This document shows, piece after piece, positions 10,627 to 19,566 of a DNA stretch of 64,000 nucleotides. The notes under the pieces were generated by a model. The model was not told the DNA's origin. It did not search any database and worked only from the letters and a program-made list of their open reading frames with translations. The position numbers and the translations under genes were made by a program. The DNA is taken from NCBI RefSeq assembly GCF_035934735.1, contig NZ_CP142396.1, positions 2,232,001 through 2,296,000 on the forward strand. The letters are read 5' to 3'. Source of the DNA: Sedimentibacter sp. MB31-C6 (GTDB lineage Bacteria > Bacillota > Clostridia > Tissierellales > Sedimentibacteraceae). Within the stretch, counting starts at the first letter, position 1, and every line of letters starts with the position of its first letter.

Positions 10627-11853
10627 ATGGCTACAGAAGTGAGGATGCCCCAGTTAGGTTTGACCATGGAAGAGGGCACTATAGGTAAATGGATAAAGCA
10701 AGAAGGAGATATAGTTCAAAAAGGTGATGTTCTAGTAGAAATAACAACTGATAAACTTTCAAGTGAGATTGAAAGTGAAACAGATGGAACATTATTAAAG
10801 ATAGTTGCAAATGAAGGGGAAGATATTCCTGTAAAAGGATTAATTGCGTATATTGGACAAGAAGGAGAGCAAGTAGACGGTTCAGCAGATACATCAGATA
10901 AAAAGAAAGAAGAAAATGAAATAGTTGAAGAAACGAAAGTTGCACAAGAATCAGAAAAATCATCTACTGTAACAGTAGGTGGACGTATAAAAGCATCACC
11001 ATTAGCTAAAAAAACTGCAGCAAATCTTGGCGTAGAATTAAAAGGTATTACAGGTTCAGGAATCAACGGAAGAATTATTCAAAAAGATGTATTTGAAGCA
11101 TCTGAAAGACAAAAAAATGTTCCCGCAGAAGTTGAAAAAGCAAAAACAGTTACGCAAGTTGCAACTAATGCAGATCAAGTTATACCATTATCTAATATGC
11201 GTAAAGTAATTGGGAAGAGAATGTCTCAGAGTAAACAAACTGCACCACATGTTACAATTACAACAGAGGTAAATGTTGATAAAACTGTCGATTTGAGAAA
11301 TAAATTAAATGCTAAAAATACTGATGTTAGATTTAGTTATACAGATATTTTAGTAAAAATGGTATCAGCTGCTTTAAGAAGTTATCCAATAATCAATTCA
11401 TCTATAACTGAAGACAGCTTAATAATTCATGACAGAGTAAATATTGGTGTAGCAGTTGCACTTGAAGATGGACTTATAGTACCAGTAGTAAGAGATGCTG
11501 ACCGTAAAGGATTGAAAGTAATCACAAGAGAAACAAAAGATTTAATATCTAAAGCTAGAGAAAACAACCTTTCACCAGATGAAATGAATGGAGCTACATT
11601 CACCATCAGTAATTTAGGAGGATATGATATAGATGGATTTACTCCAGTTATAAACCTACCTGAAAGTTGCATTTTAGGAGTTGGACGAATAGTTAAAAAA
11701 CCTTTTGTAAATGAAAATGATGAAATTGTACCTGCGTCAATGATGGTATTAAGTTTATCCTTTGATCATAGAGTTGTGGATGGCGCTACTGCAGCAGAAT
11801 TTTTGAAAAAATTGAAGGGATACTTAGAAGATCCTGACAATATGTATGTTTAA
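10627..11853 (+). CDS. acoC: Dihydrolipoamide acetyltransferase E2 of the acetoin complex
   Basis: The 408-residue E2 has one N-terminal lipoyl domain with the lipoylated lysine in TTDKLSSE (K43). An acidic/proline-poor linker follows, then a peripheral-subunit-binding domain around residues 120-155 (ASPLAKKTAANLGVELKGI). The catalytic domain contains the active-site histidine in FDHRVVDG (H381). It transfers the acetyl group to CoA. It begins 12 bases after acoB with GGAGGGG. lplA at 19.6 kb could supply its lipoyl group. Confidence 0.93.
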   Translation: MATEVRMPQLGLTMEEGTIGKWIKQEGDIVQKGDVLVEITTDKLSSEIESETDGTLLKIVANEGEDIPVKGLIAYIGQEGEQVDGSADTSDKKKEENEIVEETKVAQESEKSSTVTVGGRIKASPLAKKTAANLGVELKGITGSGINGRIIQKDVFEASERQKNVPAEVEKAKTVTQVATNADQVIPLSNMRKVIGKRMSQSKQTAPHVTITTEVNVDKTVDLRNKLNAKNTDVRFSYTDILVKMVSAALRSYPIINSSITEDSLIIHDRVNIGVAVALEDGLIVPVVRDADRKGLKVITRETKDLISKARENNLSPDEMNGATFTISNLGGYDIDGFTPVINLPESCILGVGRIVKKPFVNENDEIVPASMMVLSLSFDHRVVDGATAAEFLKKLKGYLEDPDNMYV

Positions 11854-11872
11854 AATAGCATTATAAATTATG

Positions 11873-11924
11873 ACCGCTATCTCAAGCAAAAAAGAAAAAG
11901 CAGTGGGGGGAGATAGCGGTTTTT
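11873..11924 (+). terminator. Hairpin with T-run between acoC and lpdA
   Basis: ACCGCTATCTC pairs perfectly with GAGATAGCGGT across a purine-rich 26-base loop, followed by TTTTT. It lies 16 bases upstream of the lpdA start, so it may partly terminate transcription and lower lpdA output relative to acoABC, or may protect mRNA ends. Confidence 0.6.
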
Positions 11925-11940
11925 ACGATAAGGAGAAAGT

Positions 11941-13338
11941 ATGAGTAAAAAAGTTAAAGTAGTAGTAATAGGTGGAGGACCTGGTGGATATGTTGCAGCT
12001 ATAAGAGCAGCACAGCTAGGCGGAGATGTAACATTAGTTGAAAAAGAACATTTAGGTGGTACATGTTTAAATGTTGGATGTATACCAACAAAATCATTGC
12101 TACATTCAGCAGAATTACTGGAAGAGGTAAAAGAAGGAGCAAAATACGGTATCATAACAAAAGATGTTAATGTTGACTTCCAAAAGGTACAGGAAAGGAA
12201 ACAATCTGTAACAAAACAATTAGTTAGCGGTGTAAAAGGGTTATTGGCAGCTAACAAAGTGAAAGTAATTAATGGAGAAGCAACTTTTACAAGTAAAGAT
12301 ACAATAGAAGTAAAGACAGAAAAAGGTATAGATAATATAAAAGCAGACAAGTTTATCATTGCTACTGGTTCAATTCCAGCTAAGCCTCCTATTCCAGGAA
12401 TTGATTCAAAACTATGTATTGATTCTACAGGAGCTCTTGAACTTAAAGAAATTCCAAAAACTATGGTTATAGTTGGTGGCGGTGTTATAGGGGTTGAAAT
12501 AGCAACGCTTTATAGTTCTTTTGGCTGTAAAGTTATAATTATTGAAATGCTAGATCAAATTTTGCCAATGATGGATGGCGAACTTACAAAGATAATTCGA
12601 ACTAAGTTAGAAAAAAAAGGTGTAGAAATATATACTAAAACAAAAGTAATTTCATTTAAAGATATTGGAGCAAGTGTTGAAGTTTTAGTTGAAATGAGTG
12701 ATGGAAAAAGCAAAGTGTTTAGTGGAGAAAAAGCTTTAATTTCAATTGGAAGAAGAACTAACACAGCAACAATTGGATTAGAAAAGGCTGGTATAGTAAA
12801 TGACAGAGGAAGAATAACTGTAAATGAAAAGATGGAAACAAATGTACCTGGCATTTATGCAATCGGTGATTGTGTAGGAAAAATTATGTTAGCTCATGTT
12901 GCATCAGCTCATGGAGAAGTTGCAGCAGAAAATGCACTAGGACATAATAATGTGTTTGATAGTAAAACAAATCCATCATGTGTTTATACTAAGCCTGAAT
13001 TTGCTTCTGTTGGATTGACTGAAGAAGAAGCAAAAAAACAAGGTATAGATTATATAATAGGGAAATTCCCATTAGCTGCTAATGGAAGAGCTATGATAAT
13101 GGGTGAAGATGGAATGATTAAAATCATAGCAGGAAATGAGTATAAAGAAATACTTGGAGCTCACATTCTAGGGCCTAGGGCTACTGATTTAATTGGAGAA
13201 TTGGCGCTTGCAATACAAATGGAAGCAACTATAGATGAAGTTATTGCTACTATACATGCTCATCCAACAGTAGCAGAAGCGATAAAAGAAGCAACATTAG
13301 CAGTAGAAAAAAGAGCCATTCACATACCAAACAAATAA
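11941..13338 (+). CDS. lpdA: Dihydrolipoamide dehydrogenase (E3)
   Basis: This FAD disulfide oxidoreductase re-oxidises dihydrolipoyl-E2 with NAD+. At 465 residues it has the usual size and lacks the extra N-terminal lipoyl domain some clostridial E3 enzymes carry. Visible features are the FAD motif VIGGGPGGYVAAIRAAQLGG, the redox-active pair in GGTCLNVGC (C42 and C47), the NAD motif IVGGGVIGVEIA, and the C-terminal HAHPTVAEA with the catalytic histidine. RBS AAGGAG precedes the ATG. It is the last gene of the aco operon. Confidence 0.95.
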   Translation: MSKKVKVVVIGGGPGGYVAAIRAAQLGGDVTLVEKEHLGGTCLNVGCIPTKSLLHSAELLEEVKEGAKYGIITKDVNVDFQKVQERKQSVTKQLVSGVKGLLAANKVKVINGEATFTSKDTIEVKTEKGIDNIKADKFIIATGSIPAKPPIPGIDSKLCIDSTGALELKEIPKTMVIVGGGVIGVEIATLYSSFGCKVIIIEMLDQILPMMDGELTKIIRTKLEKKGVEIYTKTKVISFKDIGASVEVLVEMSDGKSKVFSGEKALISIGRRTNTATIGLEKAGIVNDRGRITVNEKMETNVPGIYAIGDCVGKIMLAHVASAHGEVAAENALGHNNVFDSKTNPSCVYTKPEFASVGLTEEEAKKQGIDYIIGKFPLAANGRAMIMGEDGMIKIIAGNEYKEILGAHILGPRATDLIGELALAIQMEATIDEVIATIHAHPTVAEAIKEATLAVEKRAIHIPNK

Positions 13339-13429
13339 AATAATTATTACAGATGCAGCGCTCAGTATAGTTCTTCACTACATAATATGTTTAAAAATTG
13401 CACAAATTGTCGTTAAAAAACTATCATTA

Positions 13430-13458
13430 TTGACTACGTTAATTAAATATTGTATAAT
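13430..13458 (+). promoter_or_regulatory. Sigma-A promoter of the activator gene
   Basis: TTGACT at 13430-13435, a 17-base spacer, then TATAAT at 13453-13458 with an upstream TG extension. The activator gene starts 63 bases later, so it is transcribed by the housekeeping polymerase. Confidence 0.7.
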
Positions 13459-13520
13459 AAATTAGCAGTTTTTGTAATATATAATGTTAATTACATATAA
13501 TTTGTAAAGGATGTGGTTTG

Positions 13521-15449
13521 GTGATAGAGCTATTGTCAAAAAATTATGCTGATTATGTTAGCAGAGGATTGAAAAGGTGTGAGTTGCTTAATACAGAAAT
13601 AGATAATGATATATGTTGTTTCAATATTAGTGCATTTGATTTAGATTCTATTGTTAGAAAAAATGAGGTACTAATAATTCAATCAGAATCAATTATGGAA
13701 CACTTAAGTACATATATGAGTAATTTTATTTCTGTACTTTTAGTTAACAAAGATGGATACGTTTTAAGTGAGAAAAAATGCAATGGAATAAAAAGTAAGT
13801 CTAGTTCAAATATTAATATCCCAGTTGGTGGAAGGTTTAGTGAAAAGTTTAATGGTAATACTTCTATAAGTACATCTATTATAGAAAACAAACCAATTTG
13901 TTTATTAGGTAAAGAACATTATTGTAAATCATATTATGATTATGCTACTTTAAGTGCTCCAATATATGATAATGGTGAGATTATTGGTGTTTTAGCTGTT
14001 ATTGGATTAAAAGAAAACGTAAACACTCATACATTAGGAATGATTGCATCTTGTGCTGAGGCAATTAGCATTGGAGTTGTAGCAGAAAACAGTAAAAAAG
14101 AAATTTTGTTAAAAACTAAATCTGAACGTGCTATTGCTGAATCTATTACTGATGGTGTATTAATAGTGGATAAGGATGGTTTCGTCAATTATTTAAATCA
14201 GGTTGGAGCAGACATACTTTGCGTAGACCGTGAAAAATCTTTGGATAAACATATTACTGAAGTTGTTGATTTCAATCCAGTTGTGCTTAACGTTTTGAAA
14301 ACAGGAAAATGTTATATAGATAAAGAATTTATATTAACAAATAAGGCTGGTAACAAATTACATTTTGTAAAAACTGCAACACCTATAAAAGATGAAGCTG
14401 GGAATATAGTTTCTGTTGTAGATACCTTTAGAAAAATTAAAAGAGTACATAAAATGGTTAATGAAATGACTGGAGCATATGCCAACTATAAATTTGATGA
14501 TATTGTAGGTTCCAGTAGTAAATTGTTAGAATGTGTTCACACGGCAAAGGCTGCAGCTAAAAGTTTATCAAATATTTTGATAACAGGAGAAAGTGGTACA
14601 GGAAAAGAATTAATAGTACATTCTATCCATAATTATAGTGATAGAAAAGATCAACCTTTTGTTTCAATTAATTGTGGTGCAATTCCTAGAGAATTGTTGG
14701 AATCTGAGCTTTTTGGATATGAACCAGGATCCTTTACGGGTGCTTCAAACAAGGGTAGAATTGGCAAATTTGAATTGGCAGATGGAGGAACTATATTTTT
14801 AGATGAAATAGGAGAAATGCCTTTAGACATGCAAGTTAAACTATTGAGAGTGCTTCAAGATAGAAAAATTACTAGAATAGGTGGAAATAATGTATTTGAT
14901 CTTGATGTGAGAATAGTAGCAGCAACAAATAAAAATTTAGTAGATTTATGTAAAAAGGATTTATTTAGAGAAGACTTATATTACAGAATAAATGTTATGC
15001 ATGTAAACCTTCCTCCTTTAAGAGAACGTAAGACAGATATACCTGAGTTAATACATCACTTTTTAAATAAACTTAGTTATCAATTAAATAAGGATATTAA
15101 AGATATATCACCTAATGCTATGGAAAAAATAATGTCTTATGACTGGCCAGGTAATATAAGAGAATTAGAGAACATTATTGAAAGAGCAGTTAATATTTGT
15201 AATGGACAAGTTATAACTGAAGGCGATATCTTAATCGAAAATATAAATTCAATAACTAAAAAAATAAAGGTCTATGATGAAGATAACATCAATGAAGTAG
15301 AAATTGTGCCTCTTGAAGTGCTGGAGAGAAGAGCAATTGAAGGGGCACTTAAAAAATCGAATGGAAATATTTCTTTAACAGCAAATTTGCTTAAGGTTAC
15401 AAGAAATACAATTTATAACAAAATGAAAAAATATAATTTGGAAGTCTGA
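13521..15449 (+). CDS. acoR: Sigma-54-dependent activator, AcoR type
   Basis: The domain order is an N-terminal GAF-like sensory region (about 40-195), a PAS domain (about 205-310), a sigma-54 AAA+ domain and a Fis-type helix-turn-helix at the C-terminus (NISLTANLLKVTRNTIYNKM). Walker A is GESGTGKE at residue 356. The sigma-54-contacting loop reads GSFTGA (403-408) instead of the usual GAFTGA, a mild substitution. Walker B is IFLDEIGEM. GTG at 13521 is preferred over TTG at 13518 for spacing to AAAGGATG. The likely targets are the sigma-54 promoters at 8587 (aco) and 15630 (TRAP). The inducer is probably acetoin or a related compound, which is inference. Confidence 0.9.
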   Translation: MIELLSKNYADYVSRGLKRCELLNTEIDNDICCFNISAFDLDSIVRKNEVLIIQSESIMEHLSTYMSNFISVLLVNKDGYVLSEKKCNGIKSKSSSNINIPVGGRFSEKFNGNTSISTSIIENKPICLLGKEHYCKSYYDYATLSAPIYDNGEIIGVLAVIGLKENVNTHTLGMIASCAEAISIGVVAENSKKEILLKTKSERAIAESITDGVLIVDKDGFVNYLNQVGADILCVDREKSLDKHITEVVDFNPVVLNVLKTGKCYIDKEFILTNKAGNKLHFVKTATPIKDEAGNIVSVVDTFRKIKRVHKMVNEMTGAYANYKFDDIVGSSSKLLECVHTAKAAAKSLSNILITGESGTGKELIVHSIHNYSDRKDQPFVSINCGAIPRELLESELFGYEPGSFTGASNKGRIGKFELADGGTIFLDEIGEMPLDMQVKLLRVLQDRKITRIGGNNVFDLDVRIVAATNKNLVDLCKKDLFREDLYYRINVMHVNLPPLRERKTDIPELIHHFLNKLSYQLNKDIKDISPNAMEKIMSYDWPGNIRELENIIERAVNICNGQVITEGDILIENINSITKKIKVYDEDNINEVEIVPLEVLERRAIEGALKKSNGNISLTANLLKVTRNTIYNKMKKYNLEV

Positions 15450-15466
15450 TATTTAAAATTATATAT

Positions 15467-15540
15467 TTAATATATGCTAAAAAAATGAGCATTGTATAAA
15501 TATTGAACAGAATAAATGTATAAAAATTTAGCATATTTAA
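15467..15540. promoter_or_regulatory. Inverted TATGCTAAA/TTTAGCATA pair upstream of the TRAP promoter
   Basis: TATGCTAAA and TTTAGCATA are separated by about 45 bases, 90-160 bases upstream of a sigma-54 promoter. That is the usual place for an activator-binding (UAS) site. The element also holds AAATATTGAACA, an exact 12-mer that also occurs upstream of acoA at 8433-8444. The rest of the 15450-15786 gap is AT-rich leader with no gene seen. Confidence 0.35.
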
Positions 15541-15629
15541 TAAATTTATATATATATAATATCACATATTTGTAAAAATAAAAAGAAACTACTGTAAATT
15601 TGACTAGTTTTGTAGAATCAACTTTAAAG

Positions 15630-15646
15630 TTGGCATATCTATTGCA
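15630..15646 (+). promoter_or_regulatory. Sigma-54 promoter of the TRAP transporter operon
   Basis: TTGGCATATCTATTGCA has GG (15632-15633) and GC (15644-15645) exactly 10 bases apart, matching the sigma-54 consensus. A leader of about 130 bases precedes dctP. Confidence 0.87.
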
Positions 15647-15786
15647 ATATTTATTATAAATGTAAATAATTGTTGAAGGGAGTGTGTATTTTTTAAAAAT
15701 TGGTCATTTGTTTTTGATTTTAATAAAATTAAAAATAAGCTAATAACGAGAATTAAAAATTTTTACTAATTATGGAGGATTATTAA

Positions 15787-16827
15787 ATGAAAAAAATATT
15801 ATCTCTTATACTTGTAGTTGTTTTAGTGTTTAGTGTAGGTTTAACAGGATGTTCATCAGATTCTGATCAAACATCAGGAGAACAAAAAGAAGGAAATGAA
15901 GGAGCATCAGAAGAAAAAATAACATTGAAGTTTAGTACTACAACAGCAGATACTTCAACTTGGACACTTGGTGCAAAGAAGTTTGCAGAAATAGTAAGTG
16001 AAAAGACTAATGGAAGAATAGAAGTAAAAGTATATCCAAATGAACAGCTTTCAGGTGGAAATCAAAGTAAAGGTATAGAAATGCTTATGTCTGGAGCAAC
16101 AGACTTAACATTCCATTCAAACATTATTTATTCAGTTATGGACGAAAGATTTGGTGTTGTAAGTTTACCATTCTTAATTCCAGATATTGAAACTGCTGAT
16201 GCACTACTTGATGGTGCTGGTGGAGACGCATTAAATGAAATATTATTAGAAAAAAATGTTATAGGTCTTGGTTTTGGTGAAAATGGATTTAGACAAATTA
16301 CTAACAGTGTTAATCCTATCGAAACACCTGAAGACATGGCAGGTATGAAAGTAAGAGTACCAGGAATGAAAATGTATATTTCTTTATTCCAAGCTTTAGG
16401 AGCAGATCCTATATCTATGAACTTTAGTGAAGTATTTACAGCATTGCAACAAGGTACTATTGATGGACAAGAAAATCCAACAGACGTTATAGCATCTTCT
16501 AAACTTAATGAAGTACAAGATTATATGACTGAATGGGATTATTCATACGATGCAATTATCCTTGGTATAAATAAAGATAAATTCGAAAGTTTTGACGCTG
16601 AAACTCAACAAATTATAACAGATGCTGCTAAGGAAGCATGTGATTATCAAAGAAAAATAAATAGAGAAGCTTCGGTAACTCAAACTCAAGAGTTTATTGA
16701 TGCTGGTATGAAAGTTAACTCATTAACACCTGAACAGAAAGATGTGTTTAGAGAAAAAGTTGAATCAGTATATACAGAATACGAACCTATAATGGGTAAA
16801 GATTTAATAGACGCTTTTAGACAATAG
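15787..16827 (+). CDS. dctP: TRAP transporter solute-binding lipoprotein (DctP family)
   Basis: This is the extracytoplasmic substrate receptor of a TRAP transporter. It has a lipoprotein signal peptide ending in LTGC (acylated C22), an acidic Ser/Glu linker, and a DctP fold with KVYPNEQL, GMKVRVPG and the TIDGQENP signature around residue 225. The length of 346 residues is typical. RBS GGAGGA precedes the ATG. The operon is under a sigma-54 promoter next to an AcoR-type activator. Substrate could be a carboxylate or 2-oxoacid linked to the aco pathway; the sequence alone does not decide this. Confidence 0.92.
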   Translation: MKKILSLILVVVLVFSVGLTGCSSDSDQTSGEQKEGNEGASEEKITLKFSTTTADTSTWTLGAKKFAEIVSEKTNGRIEVKVYPNEQLSGGNQSKGIEMLMSGATDLTFHSNIIYSVMDERFGVVSLPFLIPDIETADALLDGAGGDALNEILLEKNVIGLGFGENGFRQITNSVNPIETPEDMAGMKVRVPGMKMYISLFQALGADPISMNFSEVFTALQQGTIDGQENPTDVIASSKLNEVQDYMTEWDYSYDAIILGINKDKFESFDAETQQIITDAAKEACDYQRKINREASVTQTQEFIDAGMKVNSLTPEQKDVFREKVESVYTEYEPIMGKDLIDAFRQ

Positions 16828-16842
16828 TTTGAATTTTAAAAG

Positions 16843-16866
16843 GTCCTGCTGAGGCAGGACTTTTTA
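16843..16866 (+). terminator. Terminator-like hairpin between dctP and dctQ
   Basis: GTCCTGC-TGAG-GCAGGAC followed by TTTTT, just after dctP. A leaky intercistronic terminator would make the binding protein more abundant than the membrane subunits, a common arrangement for such transporters. Confidence 0.75.
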
Positions 16867-16892
16867 AAAAGTTTAGTAACGGAGGTAATAGT

Positions 16893-17366
16893 TTGAAAAA
16901 GTTTTTGGATAATTTAGAAAATTATATAATGGCAGGTGGTCTTTTTGTAATGACTTTCATTACTGTTATAAATGTTATATCGAGAAAGTTTTTAGGATTG
17001 TCTATGTCATTTTTGGAAGAAATAACTACTTCTATGTTTATTCTAATAAGTTTATTAGGAGCTGCAATGGCGGCTAAAAGAGGTAGTAATTTAGGTTTAA
17101 GTATATTTACTGATTTAATCCCAGAAAAATATCAAAAATTTGTTTCATTAATTTCTTGGGTAGCAGCTACATTTTTCTCTTATTATTTAGTTAGATTTGG
17201 TTTAGAAATGGTAAAAAGTGAAATAAAAATGGGTATTACAACACCTTCGTTAGGATGGCCTGAATGGTGGTTTGGAATGTTTTTACCGATAGGCGGACTC
17301 TTTATATTTATAAGATTTACTCAATTTACTGTTAATATGTTTAGACAAAAAAAGGAGGAAGAATAA
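16893..17366 (+). CDS. dctQ: TRAP transporter small membrane subunit (DctQ family)
   Basis: A 157-residue protein with four predicted membrane helices. It carries the family pattern NVISRKFLG...SMSFLEEITTSMFI near the N-terminus and a conserved tryptophan-rich stretch (LGWPEWWFGMFLPIGG). TTG at 16893 is the start, with GGAGGTAATA upstream. dctM begins one base after its stop. DctQ forms the membrane complex with DctM. Confidence 0.9.
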   Translation: MKKFLDNLENYIMAGGLFVMTFITVINVISRKFLGLSMSFLEEITTSMFILISLLGAAMAAKRGSNLGLSIFTDLIPEKYQKFVSLISWVAATFFSYYLVRFGLEMVKSEIKMGITTPSLGWPEWWFGMFLPIGGLFIFIRFTQFTVNMFRQKKEEE

Positions 17367-17367
17367 T

Positions 17368-18651
17368 ATGAATATAGCTACAATTTTATTTCTTTCCTTT
17401 ATTATACTATTATTTCTCAATGTACCGATTGCTTTGAGTCTTGGAGTTTCTTCTATTATCGCAATGTTGATTTCAGGTTTGCCTCTTGATATGTTCCCTA
17501 TGCAAATCTACGCATCTATTGGAAAATTTACTTTATTAGCAATTCCATTCTTTATGTTAGCAGGTAATGTAATGGAAAGAGCAGGTATTTCAGACAAATT
17601 AATAAATATGGCTAATAAATTTGTTGGACATAAAAATGGTGGACTAGCAATTGTTGCTGTTATTACATCTTGCTTTTTTGCAGCCATTTCTGGTTCGGGT
17701 CCGGCAACTGTTGCATCACTTGGAGTAATACTCATACCGGCTATGATAAAAGCAGGTTATGGGGAAGGTATGTCGTCTGCACTATTAGCTACTTCAGGTG
17801 GGATAGGAATTATTATTCCTCCTAGTATTACATTTGTTGTATATGGTGCAATAGCAGGGGTTTCAATAGGCAAAATATTTATAGCTGGTATAATTCCAGG
17901 GTTACTTATGGGAGCTGCACTTATAATTGTTAGTTTACTTTTAGTTAAAAAAATGGATATAGAACCTCAGCCGAAAGCCTCATGGAGTGAAAGATGGGCT
18001 GCCTTAAAAGATGCAATTTGGGGACTCATGATGCCTATTATTATATTAGGTGGAATCTACGGAGGTTATTTCACACCTACAGAAGCAGCAGCTGTTGCTG
18101 CAGTATATGGTATTTTAGTTGGAATGATTGTATATAGGAAAATTGGATTTAAAGAATTATATGATCTACTAGTGGAATCTGCAATTAGTTCGGCAGTTGT
18201 AATGTTTATTGTTGCAACAGCAAGCTTCTTTGCTTGGTTCTGTACAACAGAAGGTATTTCTGACATGGCGAGTGATTTATTGTTGTCTGTATCAGGTAAT
18301 AAGTATGCATTCTTGTTAATTTTAAATATTATTTTACTTATAGCAGGATGCTTCATAGATGCTACATCAGCTCTTTATATTTTTGCACCTATTATGCTTC
18401 CAGTAGCAACAGCGTTGGGTTATGATCCATTGGTACTTGGAGTTGTAATGACAGTTAACCTTGCAATAGGACAAATTACTCCACCTGTAGGTGTAAATCT
18501 ATACGTAGCTTGTGGTGTATCAAAAATAAGTATTGGTAGAATATCAAAAGCAGTGATACCATTCTTATTAGCAGCATTAGTTGTATTATTGTTAATAACT
18601 TATTTACCAGGTATTGTTACATTCTTACCGGATATAATGGGTATAAAATAA
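17368..18651 (+). CDS. dctM: TRAP transporter large membrane subunit (DctM family)
   Basis: This 427-residue, very hydrophobic protein carries the transport path of the TRAP system, a sodium-coupled secondary transporter. Family signatures include IPFFMLAGNVMERAGIS, AISGSGPATVASLG, GIIIPPSITFVVYG and the C-terminal NLAIGQITPPVGVNLYVA. Its start lies one base after dctQ, with AAAGGAGGAAGA as ribosome site. It is the last gene of the operon. Confidence 0.93.
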   Translation: MNIATILFLSFIILLFLNVPIALSLGVSSIIAMLISGLPLDMFPMQIYASIGKFTLLAIPFFMLAGNVMERAGISDKLINMANKFVGHKNGGLAIVAVITSCFFAAISGSGPATVASLGVILIPAMIKAGYGEGMSSALLATSGGIGIIIPPSITFVVYGAIAGVSIGKIFIAGIIPGLLMGAALIIVSLLLVKKMDIEPQPKASWSERWAALKDAIWGLMMPIIILGGIYGGYFTPTEAAAVAAVYGILVGMIVYRKIGFKELYDLLVESAISSAVVMFIVATASFFAWFCTTEGISDMASDLLLSVSGNKYAFLLILNIILLIAGCFIDATSALYIFAPIMLPVATALGYDPLVLGVVMTVNLAIGQITPPVGVNLYVACGVSKISIGRISKAVIPFLLAALVVLLLITYLPGIVTFLPDIMGIK

Positions 18652-18910
18652 TTAATTAAACTTATTAATAATCCCTCTTTTATATAAATCTGAGCGCTAT
18701 CGAAGACTATGATTAGTGAGATACTTCGATTGCGCTTCAGAATGACTTTAGAGAAATAAATTATTATCAAGCAATTAGATAACATTAATCTTCTAGATTT
18801 ATAATACATAATGTTAACCTTCAGCATTCGAGGAATCTCATATAATCTAAATGTGTGATTCTTCGATATGCGCCCCCCTAAATTGTATAAGGGGAATAAT
18901 CTATGTCATT
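18652..18910. other. AT-rich gap after the TRAP operon with degenerate repeat remnants
   Basis: No gene was found. Two stretches, around 18700-18750 (GATACTTCGATTGCGCTTCA and following AGAATGAC) and 18825-18880 (GAGGAATCTCA, GATTCTTCGATATGCG), look like fragments of short 'cttcg...agaatgac' interspersed repeats found in clostridial genomes. A related fragment lies at 27936-27955. Confidence 0.4.
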
Positions 18911-18940
18911 AAAAGATGGATTAATATTAATCCATCTTTT
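18911..18940 (+). terminator. 30-bp perfect palindrome, probable TRAP operon terminator
   Basis: AAAAGATGGATTAAT is followed directly by its exact reverse complement ending in TTTT. It lies 27 bases upstream of the PPC gene and could terminate transcription from either side. Confidence 0.6.
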
Positions 18941-18966
18941 ATAATAACAAATTACGAGGAGTGAAT

Positions 18967-19440
18967 ATGGACGTTAAAAGAAATGTTATAAAATCAGGTG
19001 TTAAGAGAGTAGTTGCAGGAAGAATTCCAAGAGGAGAAGATTTATTAACTGGAATTAAAGAAATATGTAAAGAATATGATATTAAACACGGATATATTCC
19101 AATGCTTATAGGTAGCCTTGATAAAGGTAGATTTATCTACGCCATTTCTGATGAAAAGGCGCCAATAGGTTTTGCATATAGCGATCCAGTTGATTTAGAA
19201 GGTCCATTAGAGTTGATTTATGCTCAAGGGCTTATAGGTGTCGAGGAATCAGGAGAATTATCCATACATGTTCATATGTTAGTAAGTGATAAATATATGA
19301 GAGTATTTGCTGGTCATACTACTGAAGGTGGAAATATTGTAGCTGCAACAGGGGAAATTATTATTCACGAATTAGAGAAAGCAGAATATATTAGAAAATT
19401 TGATGAAAAAACAGGATTCAAATTATTTCAAATACAATAG
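18967..19440 (+). CDS. PPC/DUF296 domain protein
   Basis: A single-domain protein of 157 residues with the PPC (DUF296) fold. The arginine motif RIPRGEDLLTGI and the metal-ligand histidines in LSIHVHMLVSDKYMRVFAGH are visible. In plants the domain forms part of AT-hook DNA-binding proteins. Stand-alone bacterial members are trimeric and of uncertain function. The ATG at 18967 is better spaced to CGAGGAG than the GTG at 18961. It lies between the TRAP and lplA genes, but its own terminator isolates it. Confidence 0.85.
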   Translation: MDVKRNVIKSGVKRVVAGRIPRGEDLLTGIKEICKEYDIKHGYIPMLIGSLDKGRFIYAISDEKAPIGFAYSDPVDLEGPLELIYAQGLIGVEESGELSIHVHMLVSDKYMRVFAGHTTEGGNIVAATGEIIIHELEKAEYIRKFDEKTGFKLFQIQ

Positions 19441-19487
19441 TGAAAGATGAAAAAGGATTAGTATAATAGTATTTTAGTTTAGTCAAA

Positions 19488-19523
19488 AAAGAATGCAGAA
19501 ATTATCAGATATCTGCATTCTTT
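19488..19523 (+). terminator. Terminator after the PPC gene
   Basis: AAAGAATGCAGA and TCTGCATTCTTT pair perfectly across a 12-base loop. Confidence 0.7.
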
Positions 19524-19566
19524 AAATATATACATTTATTATAAATAATTTAATGGAGGAGGCGTA

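Noticed and set aside
11877-12359. 160-codon open frame on the minus strand inside lpdA
   Set aside because: It overlaps the conserved FAD and disulfide motifs of lpdA and its terminator. Low-complexity Ser/Thr/Pro composition is typical of antisense frames in AT-rich genes.
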